In this document: positions 1 to 6,915 of the stretch, one piece after another
How positions within the stretch are numbered: the stretch's first letter is position 1
Layout of the letters: each line of letters opens with the position of its first letter
DNA from: JANXVV01 sp038230975
GTDB lineage: Bacteria > Planctomycetota > Phycisphaerae > Tepidisphaerales > Tepidisphaeraceae
Reading direction: 5' to 3'
Assembly (NCBI GenBank): GCA_038230975.1
Contig: JBBRMF010000159.1
Coordinates: 1 to 11,968 of the forward strand
Length of the DNA stretch: 11,968 nucleotides
Notes under the pieces: generated by a model
The model's input: the letters and a program-made list of their open reading frames with translations, nothing else
Databases searched by the model: none
Told to the model about the DNA's origin: nothing
Program-made: the position numbers and the translations under genes

Positions 1-2333
1 GAGCCAGTACCCCAATCAAAGTTGATGGTGGCATCCGTCCGGGTAAGAACCGCAGGGGCGGTCAGATGAGGGTCGGTAGCGACCGCGTTTAAATCATTGA
101 AATACTTGGCCGCCAATCCATCGCCAGTTCCCATTGGGGGTGCGGCTGGGGTCGTGACGGTGGAGGTATTGCTATACGCGGAGTTGGTACCGTTCTGGAA
201 GGTGTTGAAGGCGCGCACTCGGTAGCTGTATGCGGTTTGCGAAAGAACGTTGTTATCGGTGAAGCTTGCCGTGTTGGCACCTGATTGGCCAATCTCAACC
301 CAGCTATTGGGATCCAAGGGTGTGGTCGTACGCTCGATTCGGAAGAAGGATTCGTTGTTGGAATTGTCCTGCCAGGTAAGCGTAACCTGATTGAAGTACG
401 GCGCCGTTGCCACGACGTTGGAAGGCGCATTGGGTCCGGCGGTCGGGGGAACCGGGGGTCCGTAGACGACCAAAGCATTGGACGTGCCGACGAAGACTTG
501 ACCGTCGGCAACCGTGGGGACCGAGAATTTCACGGCAGAACCAAGCTGATCTCGATTCAGCGCCGCCTGAGAGCTGTCCCACAACTCGACACCTAAATTG
601 TCGGCTCGATACGCATAGAGTCGATTATTGTTGCGATTGATGCCCCATAGAATTGGATTATTTAATCCATCCGCGGAAATACTGGGGGAACCCGGGAGAT
701 ATCCGAAGTCGTTGGTGGTCACGCTCGTTGGTGTAATGTTAAATGCGCCGTTGCTGACGCTGAACGCCTTGGCACCTCCGCCGTAGCCCATCAGGATAAG
801 CACGCTGCCGGAAGGACTTCCGACCGCAGGCGATGGATTATTGAAGAAGAACGCCGGGGCATTGAGCAAGCCGCTGATCGCACCGCCCTGCGTTTGAACC
901 ACTTTGTCGGTTGACGGATTGAAGCCGCCCATGTTGTCGCGGTCGATGAGGTAAAGCTTGCCTTCTTTTCCAGACCCCAGAAGCAAATGCGGATGCAAAG
1001 CAGACCCGATCGCGTCGGGGAGAATGACGTCGCCCCCGGAGCCAAGGTCGGTATCACCCCCATTGAGTTGAGCATTATTAAACGGCGAGAAAAAGTCTGC
1101 GACTTTCAGACCCCAACCATTGGCATTTTGGTTCGTTGCCGTGGTCGTGAGATCCACGGAGACTTTCACGAAGCAATCGGAGTAATTGGCATTAAGTGGT
1201 TTGCCGAGGTATCCAGCGGCAAAGTTGCCGGCAGACGTATTAAAATCACCGTTGCCGGTCTCAAAATAGAGATTCCCGGCTGCGTCCGTTGTTGTCACCG
1301 ATCCGCCTTGCCAGATCCCACCGAGACCCCCATTGGGAGTCGTGTTGAGAACACCCTTAACGGCGAGCGTGGTTGGATCAAATCCTAGTATCCACCCATG
1401 ATACGGGCCATTGTCACCGTGAGAGCCCCATGCGGTATAAAGCGTACCATGGTCAATGATCAGACCGGGCCGGTCTTGTTGTTTCATGGCGTTGAAATAA
1501 ATACGGCTCTGCCCACCCACGATGGTCGCTTCCCCTGCGTAGCCGGTGCCGATGACGTAGGGATCAGTACCAGTTCCCGTGTCGGTGATCCGATGGACAA
1601 AACCAGCGCCGGTATTACGCGTGTCACCGATGATGGCGCTGCTGGTGATGACACCAGTTTGAATATCTATTTTGTAGAGCGTTTGAACGTAGTGGTCGAA
1701 ATTGCCGGCAACGTTCTGCTTACTCTTAGCTTCGACGTAGATCGTACCGACTCCATTGACCTGACTGATGACAGGCGTTGCAGTGATACCCACTTCAACC
1801 GTGATGTCAGCGCTGCCGGTATCTCCCTGCGGCATAGTTGTAATCGCAGTGGCACCGAGCTTATTTACCAACGGATTAGCGGTGTCGAGGAATGAACGTG
1901 ACCAGAGTACGTTGCCACCGCGCGCATCAATGGCGTAAAGCGTGTCGTGTTGCGTGGCGACATAAACAATATTGTGCAGGCCCGCCTGCGGACCGCTCGG
2001 AATCGTCACATTCGGTACGTACAAAGGCTGTGCGTAAACCTGACCATCGACGGCGGTTGCGAATTGCTTGCCGAATTGCGCGACATTCACCGAACTCGGA
2101 GTCAGCAATGTTTCAGTAGAATTGATGCCCGTACTCTGGTTGTCGTTATGGTAGGTGGTTACTGGCGTTGGCGTGAAGGCCAACATCAGCCTCGACTCCA
2201 ACTGCTCGACACCACATTGGACGGCGGCTTCAAGTTGTTGCGATAAAGGCCGACCCTTTCGAGCGATCGAACCCTTTAAAGACCCACCGATAGAATCGCC
2301 GCGCAAGGAATCCATATAAGCATTAAAACGCAT
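1..2333 (-). CDS. LEPR-XLL-type exported beta-propeller protein with fibronectin III and start of PA14 domain (3' end outside window)
   Basis: I translated this frame by hand from the ATG at 2333 and found 777 codons with no stop before the window edge, so the protein is incomplete at its C terminus. Residues 42-52 read VEQLESRLMLA, matching the LEPR-XLL motif seen near the N terminus of many planctomycete exported proteins; no classical signal peptide is visible. Residues about 85-625 hold PQQ/WD-like propeller blades, for example DGQVYAQPLYVPNV (96-109), VYVATQHDTLYAIDA (123-137), GKLYLIDRDN (458-467) and DGQVFVGTSNALVVYG (610-625). Residues about 635-728 form a fibronectin type III domain (VTLTWQDNSNNESFFRIER, then YSYRVRAFN). 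From about 738, DGLAAKYFND and later INFDWGTG look like the start of a PA14 carbohydrate-binding domain. The start is supported by a strong ribosome binding site. A surface or adhesive role is inferred; no catalytic residues were recognised. Confidence 0.88.
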   Translation of the reverse strand, partial: MRFNAYMDSLRGDSIGGSLKGSIARKGRPLSQQLEAAVQCGVEQLESRLMLAFTPTPVTTYHNDNQSTGINSTETLLTPSSVNVAQFGKQFATAVDGQVYAQPLYVPNVTIPSGPQAGLHNIVYVATQHDTLYAIDARGGNVLWSRSFLDTANPLVNKLGATAITTMPQGDTGSADITVEVGITATPVISQVNGVGTIYVEAKSKQNVAGNFDHYVQTLYKIDIQTGVITSSAIIGDTRNTGAGFVHRITDTGTGTDPYVIGTGYAGEATIVGGQSRIYFNAMKQQDRPGLIIDHGTLYTAWGSHGDNGPYHGWILGFDPTTLAVKGVLNTTPNGGLGGIWQGGSVTTTDAAGNLYFETGNGDFNTSAGNFAAGYLGKPLNANYSDCFVKVSVDLTTTATNQNANGWGLKVADFFSPFNNAQLNGGDTDLGSGGDVILPDAIGSALHPHLLLGSGKEGKLYLIDRDNMGGFNPSTDKVVQTQGGAISGLLNAPAFFFNNPSPAVGSPSGSVLILMGYGGGAKAFSVSNGAFNITPTSVTTNDFGYLPGSPSISADGLNNPILWGINRNNNRLYAYRADNLGVELWDSSQAALNRDQLGSAVKFSVPTVADGQVFVGTSNALVVYGPPVPPTAGPNAPSNVVATAPYFNQVTLTWQDNSNNESFFRIERTTTPLDPNSWVEIGQSGANTASFTDNNVLSQTAYSYRVRAFNTFQNGTNSAYSNTSTVTTPAAPPMGTGDGLAAKYFNDLNAVATDPHLTAPAVLTRTDATINFDWGTG

Positions 2334-2339
2334 CGTCCA

Positions 2340-2348
2340 CTCTCCTCG
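2340..2348 (-). promoter_or_regulatory. Ribosome binding site of the propeller-protein gene
   Basis: The minus strand reads CGAGGAGAG. Its AGGAG core is followed by 8 nt and then the ATG at 2333. It is among the strongest Shine-Dalgarno sites in the window and fixes the start of a gene whose N terminus has no classical signal peptide. Confidence 0.75.
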
Positions 2349-2587
2349 AAATCACACCCACCTATGGCACTGCACATCTAAAATTACTTTTCATCGAAAC
2401 TTAGGCAATCGATATCCCTCGGACACGTAGCCTACGAGAGCTTATACTGGCGATCAATCAAATTATTCGCGGAATCTTAAAAGAGAAATACTTCTGACTC
2501 TATTATGGCAGTTTGCGTAAGCTGTAACACTCAATCCAGAAGTCATTCGATAATTTACCGCCTGAGTATTTTTAAATTGGTGCTTCC

Positions 2588-2620
2588 GTGACCTTTGGCA
2601 AACCTGAACTCAAAGGTCAC
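2588..2620 (-). terminator. Perfect 10-bp stem-loop, possible terminator of the sppA-DUF4159 unit
   Basis: GTGACCTTTG (2588-2597) and CAAAGGTCAC (2611-2620) are perfect reverse complements with a 13-nt loop. The hairpin begins 86 nt past the stop of the DUF4159 gene, where a terminator would be expected. No run of T follows it on the minus strand, so it is not a classical intrinsic terminator. It could equally be a dimeric regulator site or an mRNA 3'-end stabiliser. Confidence 0.4.
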
Positions 2621-2706
2621 CGCATTACCCATCGTTTCGGTTAAGGCTTTTGAGGCGTCGGCTCGGGAGCTTTTGCCAGCAGTGGAACCGGTGTCGCAGG
2701 CGGCGT

Positions 2707-5070
2707 TTAGGGAATTAGCGTCACCGGAGCAGTGGTCGTAAACCCACCGGCTTTCAGAAGGATATTTCGCATCAGTTCAGTCGCCGTGGCGGGACTGTAG
2801 CCGAAGATGCCGTCCACATCCTGCCCGACGATTCCCACGCTCAAATCCTGCGGGCTGTAATAAACCACCGTCTTTCCATTCTGGACGATCGAACGAAGTT
2901 GTGGCGATTTGAGCTTGCCGACCAGCATTCTCTGGGCCGTTCGCCGATAGCTCACTTCCTCAATCTTCGGTGCGGCGAACAGCGAATCCTCAAACCGAAG
3001 TGGAGACAGGAGCTTCTTGGAGTCCTCCGGATAAATCTTGCCTAATTCCGCCTCAATCGAGGATGTAAATTCACCTGAACCACCGCAGGAGTCGACGATT
3101 AACAAGCCGCCTGCGTCCGTGTATGCCTTGATTTCGGCCCGTTGTTTCTCACTGAAATGGAGGCTCACATTTCCCGTGAGGTGGGCCGCCTTATAGTCGG
3201 CGTTCAATTTACCGTCACCGAGTTTCACGCTTTCAACGGTCAGATCAAGACTCTGGTTGTTGTGCATATACGCGGCCATTCGACGCCAACCGCCTGGCTC
3301 GGGATCCCAGTTCCCGGCATATTCCAGCCGGGCAATCTTCAATGTGCGCGTGGCTTTAACCGCGATGTTTTGAGTGATGATATACGTCTTACCCTTAAAA
3401 CGCGGAGACTTACTATTCTCCGTCGCGTAGAGAAAGATATTCGCCATGATCTGGTGGAATGATTCGCGACCGCCAAAAGTGCGGGTTTGCCAGAACTGCG
3501 CCGGATCTGCTCCGCTGAAAACGAGCATGAATTCACGACTTCCATTGCCGACAGCCATTAGATCAACAGGCTGCTTCCATTCCTTTCGCTGGAACATTTC
3601 GGCCGTGTAGATCGGATGGTCGATTGGCAGCTTTCGAACTTCGTAATTGGGGAATAGTCGTTGTGCGAAAGAGGGCCTGGCTGGGGTGCCCTTCAAGATT
3701 GAATTCAGGAAAACCTGATTGTTGCAATCGGCGTTGCAGAGAATCAGCCCGCCTTGTTCGACATAGAGCCGAAGCTTGGCTTCATCTTCCTTTTTCATTT
3801 CCAAAACCTGGTCACCGGCAATATACATGATCGGAGCATCGTGCAATTCAGCCTCAGGGACTTTGAGATTCACGATCTGCCAGTTGTAGAATGCTTCCTT
3901 CTCATGACCAATGAATCGAGTGACATTGGCAGCATCGCGCGGCCGTTGATTCCAGTGCGCCTCGCGGACTTTGTCGTTCCTGCCAGTCGGTTGGTTTAAT
4001 TCATAACTCAGCTTGTTCATCACCACCGCGCCACGCCCTCGCACCATGAACAAAAGGGCGAACGATGTACCCGGAACCGGGCCGCGCTCAGCGTTCCAGT
4101 TGGGAGCCATCGGGACAATGCGGTTGCAACCTTCCCGATACCAATCGATCGTGCCAATGTACTTCAATCCGCTGGCCACGCCGATGCGTTCCACGCCGTA
4201 CCATGCGTAGAGGTTGTCTCCAATCTCCGCGAAATGCTCACCCATCCATTTGATCCCGGCTTCAATTCCCGGATTGTGAATATTGCCTTTGCAGTTCACA
4301 CCCTCGAGCCCGTGAACGTAATCCTGGGTAATGAACAGCGAAGCCACACCTGCCGCGGTCATCGACATGGTCGATGGGTTTGGACCCTTCTCGTAGGACC
4401 AGCCACCCTTTTTGTCCTGGTCGCGCAGCCAGGCTTGTTCCACAAGTTCCCAGAATTTTTCCGGAACTTCAAACGGCTGCTCCGCCTCGGCCGCTGCCCA
4501 AAGCCCCAGAACTCCGTACTGACTCACGCTGTGATCGTAGCGACCGCTGGGCGTCACGAGATAATCGAAAAAACCCTTTTGATCATTCTTACTTTTCAAA
4601 GCCAGCAACAAGAGCTTGGCATCATGTTCGATGAGAGCGCGGGCTTCATTCTTCGAAAGAAAATTCCATACTTGCAGCCGCATTCCCAGCGCGTAAACAC
4701 CTTTGATGTCCGCTTTTTTCAACCAGTCAATCGCGCTGCGGATTCGGCGATCCTGCGGGCTTTCACCCGCTGCTAAAAGGGCGTAAGTCGCGATGGAAGT
4801 AAGTCCACCCCACTGTCCTCCTTCGACGTCGAAATCACCTTTGCCCGTATCCGGAAGTGCAACCACCTCCCAGTTTCCATTCTTCTGGAGGGAATAAAGT
4901 CTTTGAATGGCGACTTCAATGGCTTTGTCCACCTGCTCCGGGGTAGCCGCCTGCACCAGCAGTGTGCTGCCGAACAGAACTGCCACGCACAGGGCGCAAG
5001 CGATCCGCCTGAAGGGTCCGAATGTACAGCCGACTGCCGACGACCGCGTGTTTTGAAACCGATACGTCAT
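2707..5070 (-). CDS. Secreted toroid-fold protein with tandem amidotransferase-like domains (DUF4159 family)
   Basis: The protein has about 787 residues from the ATG at 5070. Residues 21-41 form a signal peptide (RR, a hydrophobic core, then VQA before the cut), so it acts outside the cytoplasm. Residues about 45-355 resemble the alpha/alpha-toroid of prenyltransferases and squalene cyclases, with repeats such as GGQWGGLTSIATYALLAAGE, DHSVSQYGVLGLWAAAEA and GGWSYEKGPNPSTMSMTAAG. I see no catalytic DxDD-type motif, so enzyme activity is doubtful. Two class-I-amidotransferase-fold segments follow: about 385-555 (PIMYIAGDQVLEM, YVEQGGLILCNADC) and about 565-780, the DUF4159 proper (AYTDAGGLLIVDSCGG, ending GYSPATATELMRNILL). 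The ATG at 5070 has GAGGA four nt upstream; a GTG at 5100, overlapping sppA by 16 nt, is less likely. The gene lies 14 nt after the sppA stop codon and is probably co-transcribed. Cellular function unknown. Confidence 0.9.
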   Translation of the reverse strand: MTYRFQNTRSSAVGCTFGPFRRIACALCVAVLFGSTLLVQAATPEQVDKAIEVAIQRLYSLQKNGNWEVVALPDTGKGDFDVEGGQWGGLTSIATYALLAAGESPQDRRIRSAIDWLKKADIKGVYALGMRLQVWNFLSKNEARALIEHDAKLLLLALKSKNDQKGFFDYLVTPSGRYDHSVSQYGVLGLWAAAEAEQPFEVPEKFWELVEQAWLRDQDKKGGWSYEKGPNPSTMSMTAAGVASLFITQDYVHGLEGVNCKGNIHNPGIEAGIKWMGEHFAEIGDNLYAWYGVERIGVASGLKYIGTIDWYREGCNRIVPMAPNWNAERGPVPGTSFALLFMVRGRGAVVMNKLSYELNQPTGRNDKVREAHWNQRPRDAANVTRFIGHEKEAFYNWQIVNLKVPEAELHDAPIMYIAGDQVLEMKKEDEAKLRLYVEQGGLILCNADCNNQVFLNSILKGTPARPSFAQRLFPNYEVRKLPIDHPIYTAEMFQRKEWKQPVDLMAVGNGSREFMLVFSGADPAQFWQTRTFGGRESFHQIMANIFLYATENSKSPRFKGKTYIITQNIAVKATRTLKIARLEYAGNWDPEPGGWRRMAAYMHNNQSLDLTVESVKLGDGKLNADYKAAHLTGNVSLHFSEKQRAEIKAYTDAGGLLIVDSCGGSGEFTSSIEAELGKIYPEDSKKLLSPLRFEDSLFAAPKIEEVSYRRTAQRMLVGKLKSPQLRSIVQNGKTVVYYSPQDLSVGIVGQDVDGIFGYSPATATELMRNILLKAGGFTTTAPVTLIP

Positions 5071-5074
5071 CATT

Positions 5075-5079
5075 TCCTC
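5075..5079 (-). promoter_or_regulatory. Ribosome binding site deciding the start of the DUF4159-family gene
   Basis: GAGGA on the minus strand lies 4 nt before the ATG at 5070 and only 1 nt before the adjacent ATG at 5073. This favours the second of the two tandem ATG codons. It also argues against the upstream GTG at 5100, which lies inside the end of sppA. Confidence 0.5.
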
Positions 5080-5084
5080 GTTCG

Positions 5085-6302
5085 CTATTGGCCCTGCCAC
5101 ATATACAACATGCGTGGTGTTTTGAGCGCATCCAACAGGCTGGCATCGATGTTCACGTTAAGACCGTTGACCGTCACGCCGCCCGACGCCGCAGGAGATA
5201 GTTTCGATTTTGACTCGCCGGAGAACAGATCCATCAGCGACGGTTGCTCACGATATTTGATCACGGTCGGATGCGAGAGACCCGCCTGTGTGGCGGCATA
5301 CGCATACGCTTCGTCCGGAAAGCCGATTTGATCGACCAGCCCTTCAGTAAGTGCCGCTTCCGCCAGATAAACACGGCCATCGGCAATTTGCTCGATCGGA
5401 TGCTTCAACTTCGTGCCGCGTCCATCCTTCACGACCTTCTTAAAACGCGAATAGGCGCCATCGATCAAACTTTGAAGGTACGCGATGTCCTTTTCGCTCT
5501 CCGGGGCGAACATCGATCCGGCGTTCTTGAAACCGTCCCGCGGCGCGGTCACCGTCGACTCATGGATCCCCCACTTTTCGGCCAAGCCACTCACGTTGTA
5601 TCGCGGCATGAGCACACCGATGTTCCCAGTCATGGTCGTTGGCTGAGCAAATATGTAATCAGCTCGCGCCGAAATATAGTACCCGCCGCTGGTCGCCAAA
5701 TTACCCATCGTCACCACTACAGGCGTGGACGGGTGGGCAATTTTGAATTGGTCAATGCGATGGTACATCTCATCGGATGGAGTGACCGCACCACCAGGAG
5801 TTTCCACTTCAATTACGATGGCCTTCACGTTTGAATCGCGCTCGGCCAGATTCATGTATCGATTGAATCGCTCTGAGGTCGCCTGCAATATGACGCCCGT
5901 CACGGGGATTGCCGCAATCGTCTGATGGATATCTCCTTCTTGAATGGCACTCTGCTGCGCCGAACGCGAGCCAAATGAACCACTGCCGATCAGGAAGAAA
6001 TTAGTGACCAGGGAGCCGACTAACGCGAAGACGGCGATCACCTTCAGAAACGTTTTGAACCCGCTCCGTCGCTGTGGGCCGTAGGGCGGCATCATCATGC
6101 CGGGTGGCATCCCGGGCAGATACGGCGGCGGCATCATGAAAGGCGGGACACCGCTAAAAGGGGCTGTCGGGTGCATTGGAGATCCAAAAGGCATTGATCC
6201 GGGCTGCTGAGCCGTCGAAGACCCCGGAGAGGGAGGTCGGGCAAAAGCGCCTTGCGGGTCGAATGGTTCTTGACCGGGAGGCGGTTGCGGGGTGGTGTCC
6301 AA
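5085..6302 (-). CDS. sppA: Signal peptide peptidase SppA-type membrane serine protease (S49 family)
   Basis: This 405-residue protein has a cytoplasmic tail of about 80 residues rich in Pro and Met, one membrane segment (about 82-107), and an extracytoplasmic S49 protease domain (about 128-355). The expected Ser/Lys dyad is visible: Ser205 in NLATSGGYYIS and Lys259 in GFKNAGSMF, 54 residues apart, close to the 52 in Bacillus SppA. ETPGG at 167-171 and TGNIGV at 225-230 are further family motifs. In the family these enzymes degrade cleaved signal peptides and other membrane peptides. The length suits the single-domain form. The start is a TTG at 6302 with only a weak GAG upstream; an in-frame stop lies 11 codons further upstream and no in-frame ATG lies between them. 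Met43, preceded by GGA, is an alternative start that would remove half of the tail. A possible promoter lies in the preceding spacer. Confidence 0.93.
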   Translation of the reverse strand: MDTTPQPPPGQEPFDPQGAFARPPSPGSSTAQQPGSMPFGSPMHPTAPFSGVPPFMMPPPYLPGMPPGMMMPPYGPQRRSGFKTFLKVIAVFALVGSLVTNFFLIGSGSFGSRSAQQSAIQEGDIHQTIAAIPVTGVILQATSERFNRYMNLAERDSNVKAIVIEVETPGGAVTPSDEMYHRIDQFKIAHPSTPVVVTMGNLATSGGYYISARADYIFAQPTTMTGNIGVLMPRYNVSGLAEKWGIHESTVTAPRDGFKNAGSMFAPESEKDIAYLQSLIDGAYSRFKKVVKDGRGTKLKHPIEQIADGRVYLAEAALTEGLVDQIGFPDEAYAYAATQAGLSHPTVIKYREQPSLMDLFSGESKSKLSPAASGGVTVNGLNVNIDASLLDALKTPRMLYMWQGQ

Positions 6303-6375
6303 TTTAAACTCGTTTGAGCAATGAATCGTTCAAAATACACAACGCGACGATTACCTCACTGAAACCTCGACATAC

Positions 6376-6405
6376 AGTATATTCGATGCGACAACGTTTT
6401 CTCCA
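6376..6405 (-). promoter_or_regulatory. Possible sigma-70-like promoter for sppA and the DUF4159 gene
   Basis: On the minus strand TGGAGA (6400-6405) and TATACT (6376-6381) are separated by 18 nt, matching 4 of 6 and 5 of 6 consensus positions. This would give a leader of about 65 nt before the sppA start. The spacer after queF is 164 nt, long enough for an independent promoter. Nothing else supports it. Confidence 0.3.
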
Positions 6406-6437
6406 CTGCCCATTGGCGATTTAATCACACAACGTTT
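6391..6437. repeat. Two direct copies of ACAACGTTT upstream of sppA
   Basis: The 9-mer ACAACGTTT occurs at 6391-6399 and again at 6429-6437, and each copy contains the palindrome AACGTT. One copy lies within the spacer of the possible promoter and the other upstream of its -35 box. That arrangement could suit an operator, but two short copies may be chance. Confidence 0.25.
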
Positions 6438-6466
6438 GAGTCGTCCAATCGTTGGTGACTTTTCGT

Positions 6467-6904
6467 TTATTGGGATTTCTCGCCTCGATTGAGCGAAGGA
6501 TGAACTGCGGTCACTTTACCGGCTGTGCCGCCGCGCGGCGCGAAAAGACCGACCACACTCATCTTTCGAGGCTGCAAAACGGCAACAAGATCATCCAGGA
6601 TGGTGTTCACCACCCCCTCGTAGAAGATTCCCTTATTTCGATACGCGAGAAAATAAAGCTTGAGGCTCTTCATCTCGACACAGAGTTGGTTGGGCACGTA
6701 GATCAGTGTGATCGTCGCAAAATCAGGCTGGCCGGTTACCGGACAAACGCTGGTAAATTCGGGAAAAACAAACTCGATTTCAAAATCACGCTCCGGTTTC
6801 GGACTCGGAAACGCTTCGAGAATCGTGCGCGGCGAGGCAATCTGGTCGTCGCTTAGAATCGTCTTTTGACCAAGTGTTTTCAAAACCGGCGGAGCTGATT
6901 TCAT
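6467..6904 (-). CDS. queF: NADPH-dependent 7-cyano-7-deazaguanine reductase QueF (type I)
   Basis: QueF reduces the nitrile preQ0 to the amine preQ1 in the cytoplasm, a late step in making the tRNA modification queuosine. The 145-residue length fits the short single-domain form. Numbering from the ATG at 6904, the nucleophile is Cys54 in FTSVCPVTGQPDF, the proton donor Asp61, and the QueF motif is EMKSLKLY at 77-84. Glu96 lies in IFYEGVVN. The preceding residue is Tyr95, where Bacillus QueF, as I recall, has His96; all other landmarks are offset by exactly one. An alternative GTG start at 6916 overlaps the last base of the preceding DUF4340 stop; the ATG is preferred for its modest GTGAG upstream. 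The gene lies about 11 nt after that stop, so it is probably co-transcribed with the transporter genes. No other queuosine gene is in the window. Confidence 0.95.
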   Translation of the reverse strand: MKSAPPVLKTLGQKTILSDDQIASPRTILEAFPSPKPERDFEIEFVFPEFTSVCPVTGQPDFATITLIYVPNQLCVEMKSLKLYFLAYRNKGIFYEGVVNTILDDLVAVLQPRKMSVVGLFAPRGGTAGKVTAVHPSLNRGEKSQ

Positions 6905-6915
6905 ATCGAATCTCA

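Larger units (their letters stand above)
2334..2706. other. Non-coding spacer upstream of the propeller-protein gene
   Basis: This 373-nt stretch is visibly richer in A and T than the flanking genes and holds no convincing gene. It contains the ribosome binding site of the propeller gene and a perfect stem-loop at 2588-2620. At 2641-2706 it carries an in-frame, protein-like extension of the DUF4159 gene. A promoter reading on the minus strand is expected here. CATAAT at 2502-2507 is a possible -10 box, but the best upstream partner (GTTACA) is only 15 nt away, so I do not call a promoter. Confidence 0.6.

Noticed and set aside
89..582. Minus-strand open frames in other frames near the left edge
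   Set aside because: They overlap the FN3 and PA14 region of the propeller protein, whose frame is continuous to the edge and gives sensible domains.
1398..1895. Plus-strand open frame of 165 codons
   Set aside because: It is antisense to the propeller-protein gene, which has clear domain structure and a strong ribosome binding site; the plus-strand product resembles nothing.
2441..2507. TATAAG and CATAAT boxes upstream of the propeller gene
   Set aside because: Neither has a good -35 partner at 16-18 nt, so no promoter is called in this AT-rich spacer.
4234..4776. Plus-strand open frame of 180 codons
   Set aside because: It is antisense to the toroid domain of the DUF4159 protein and has no ribosome site or recognisable motif.
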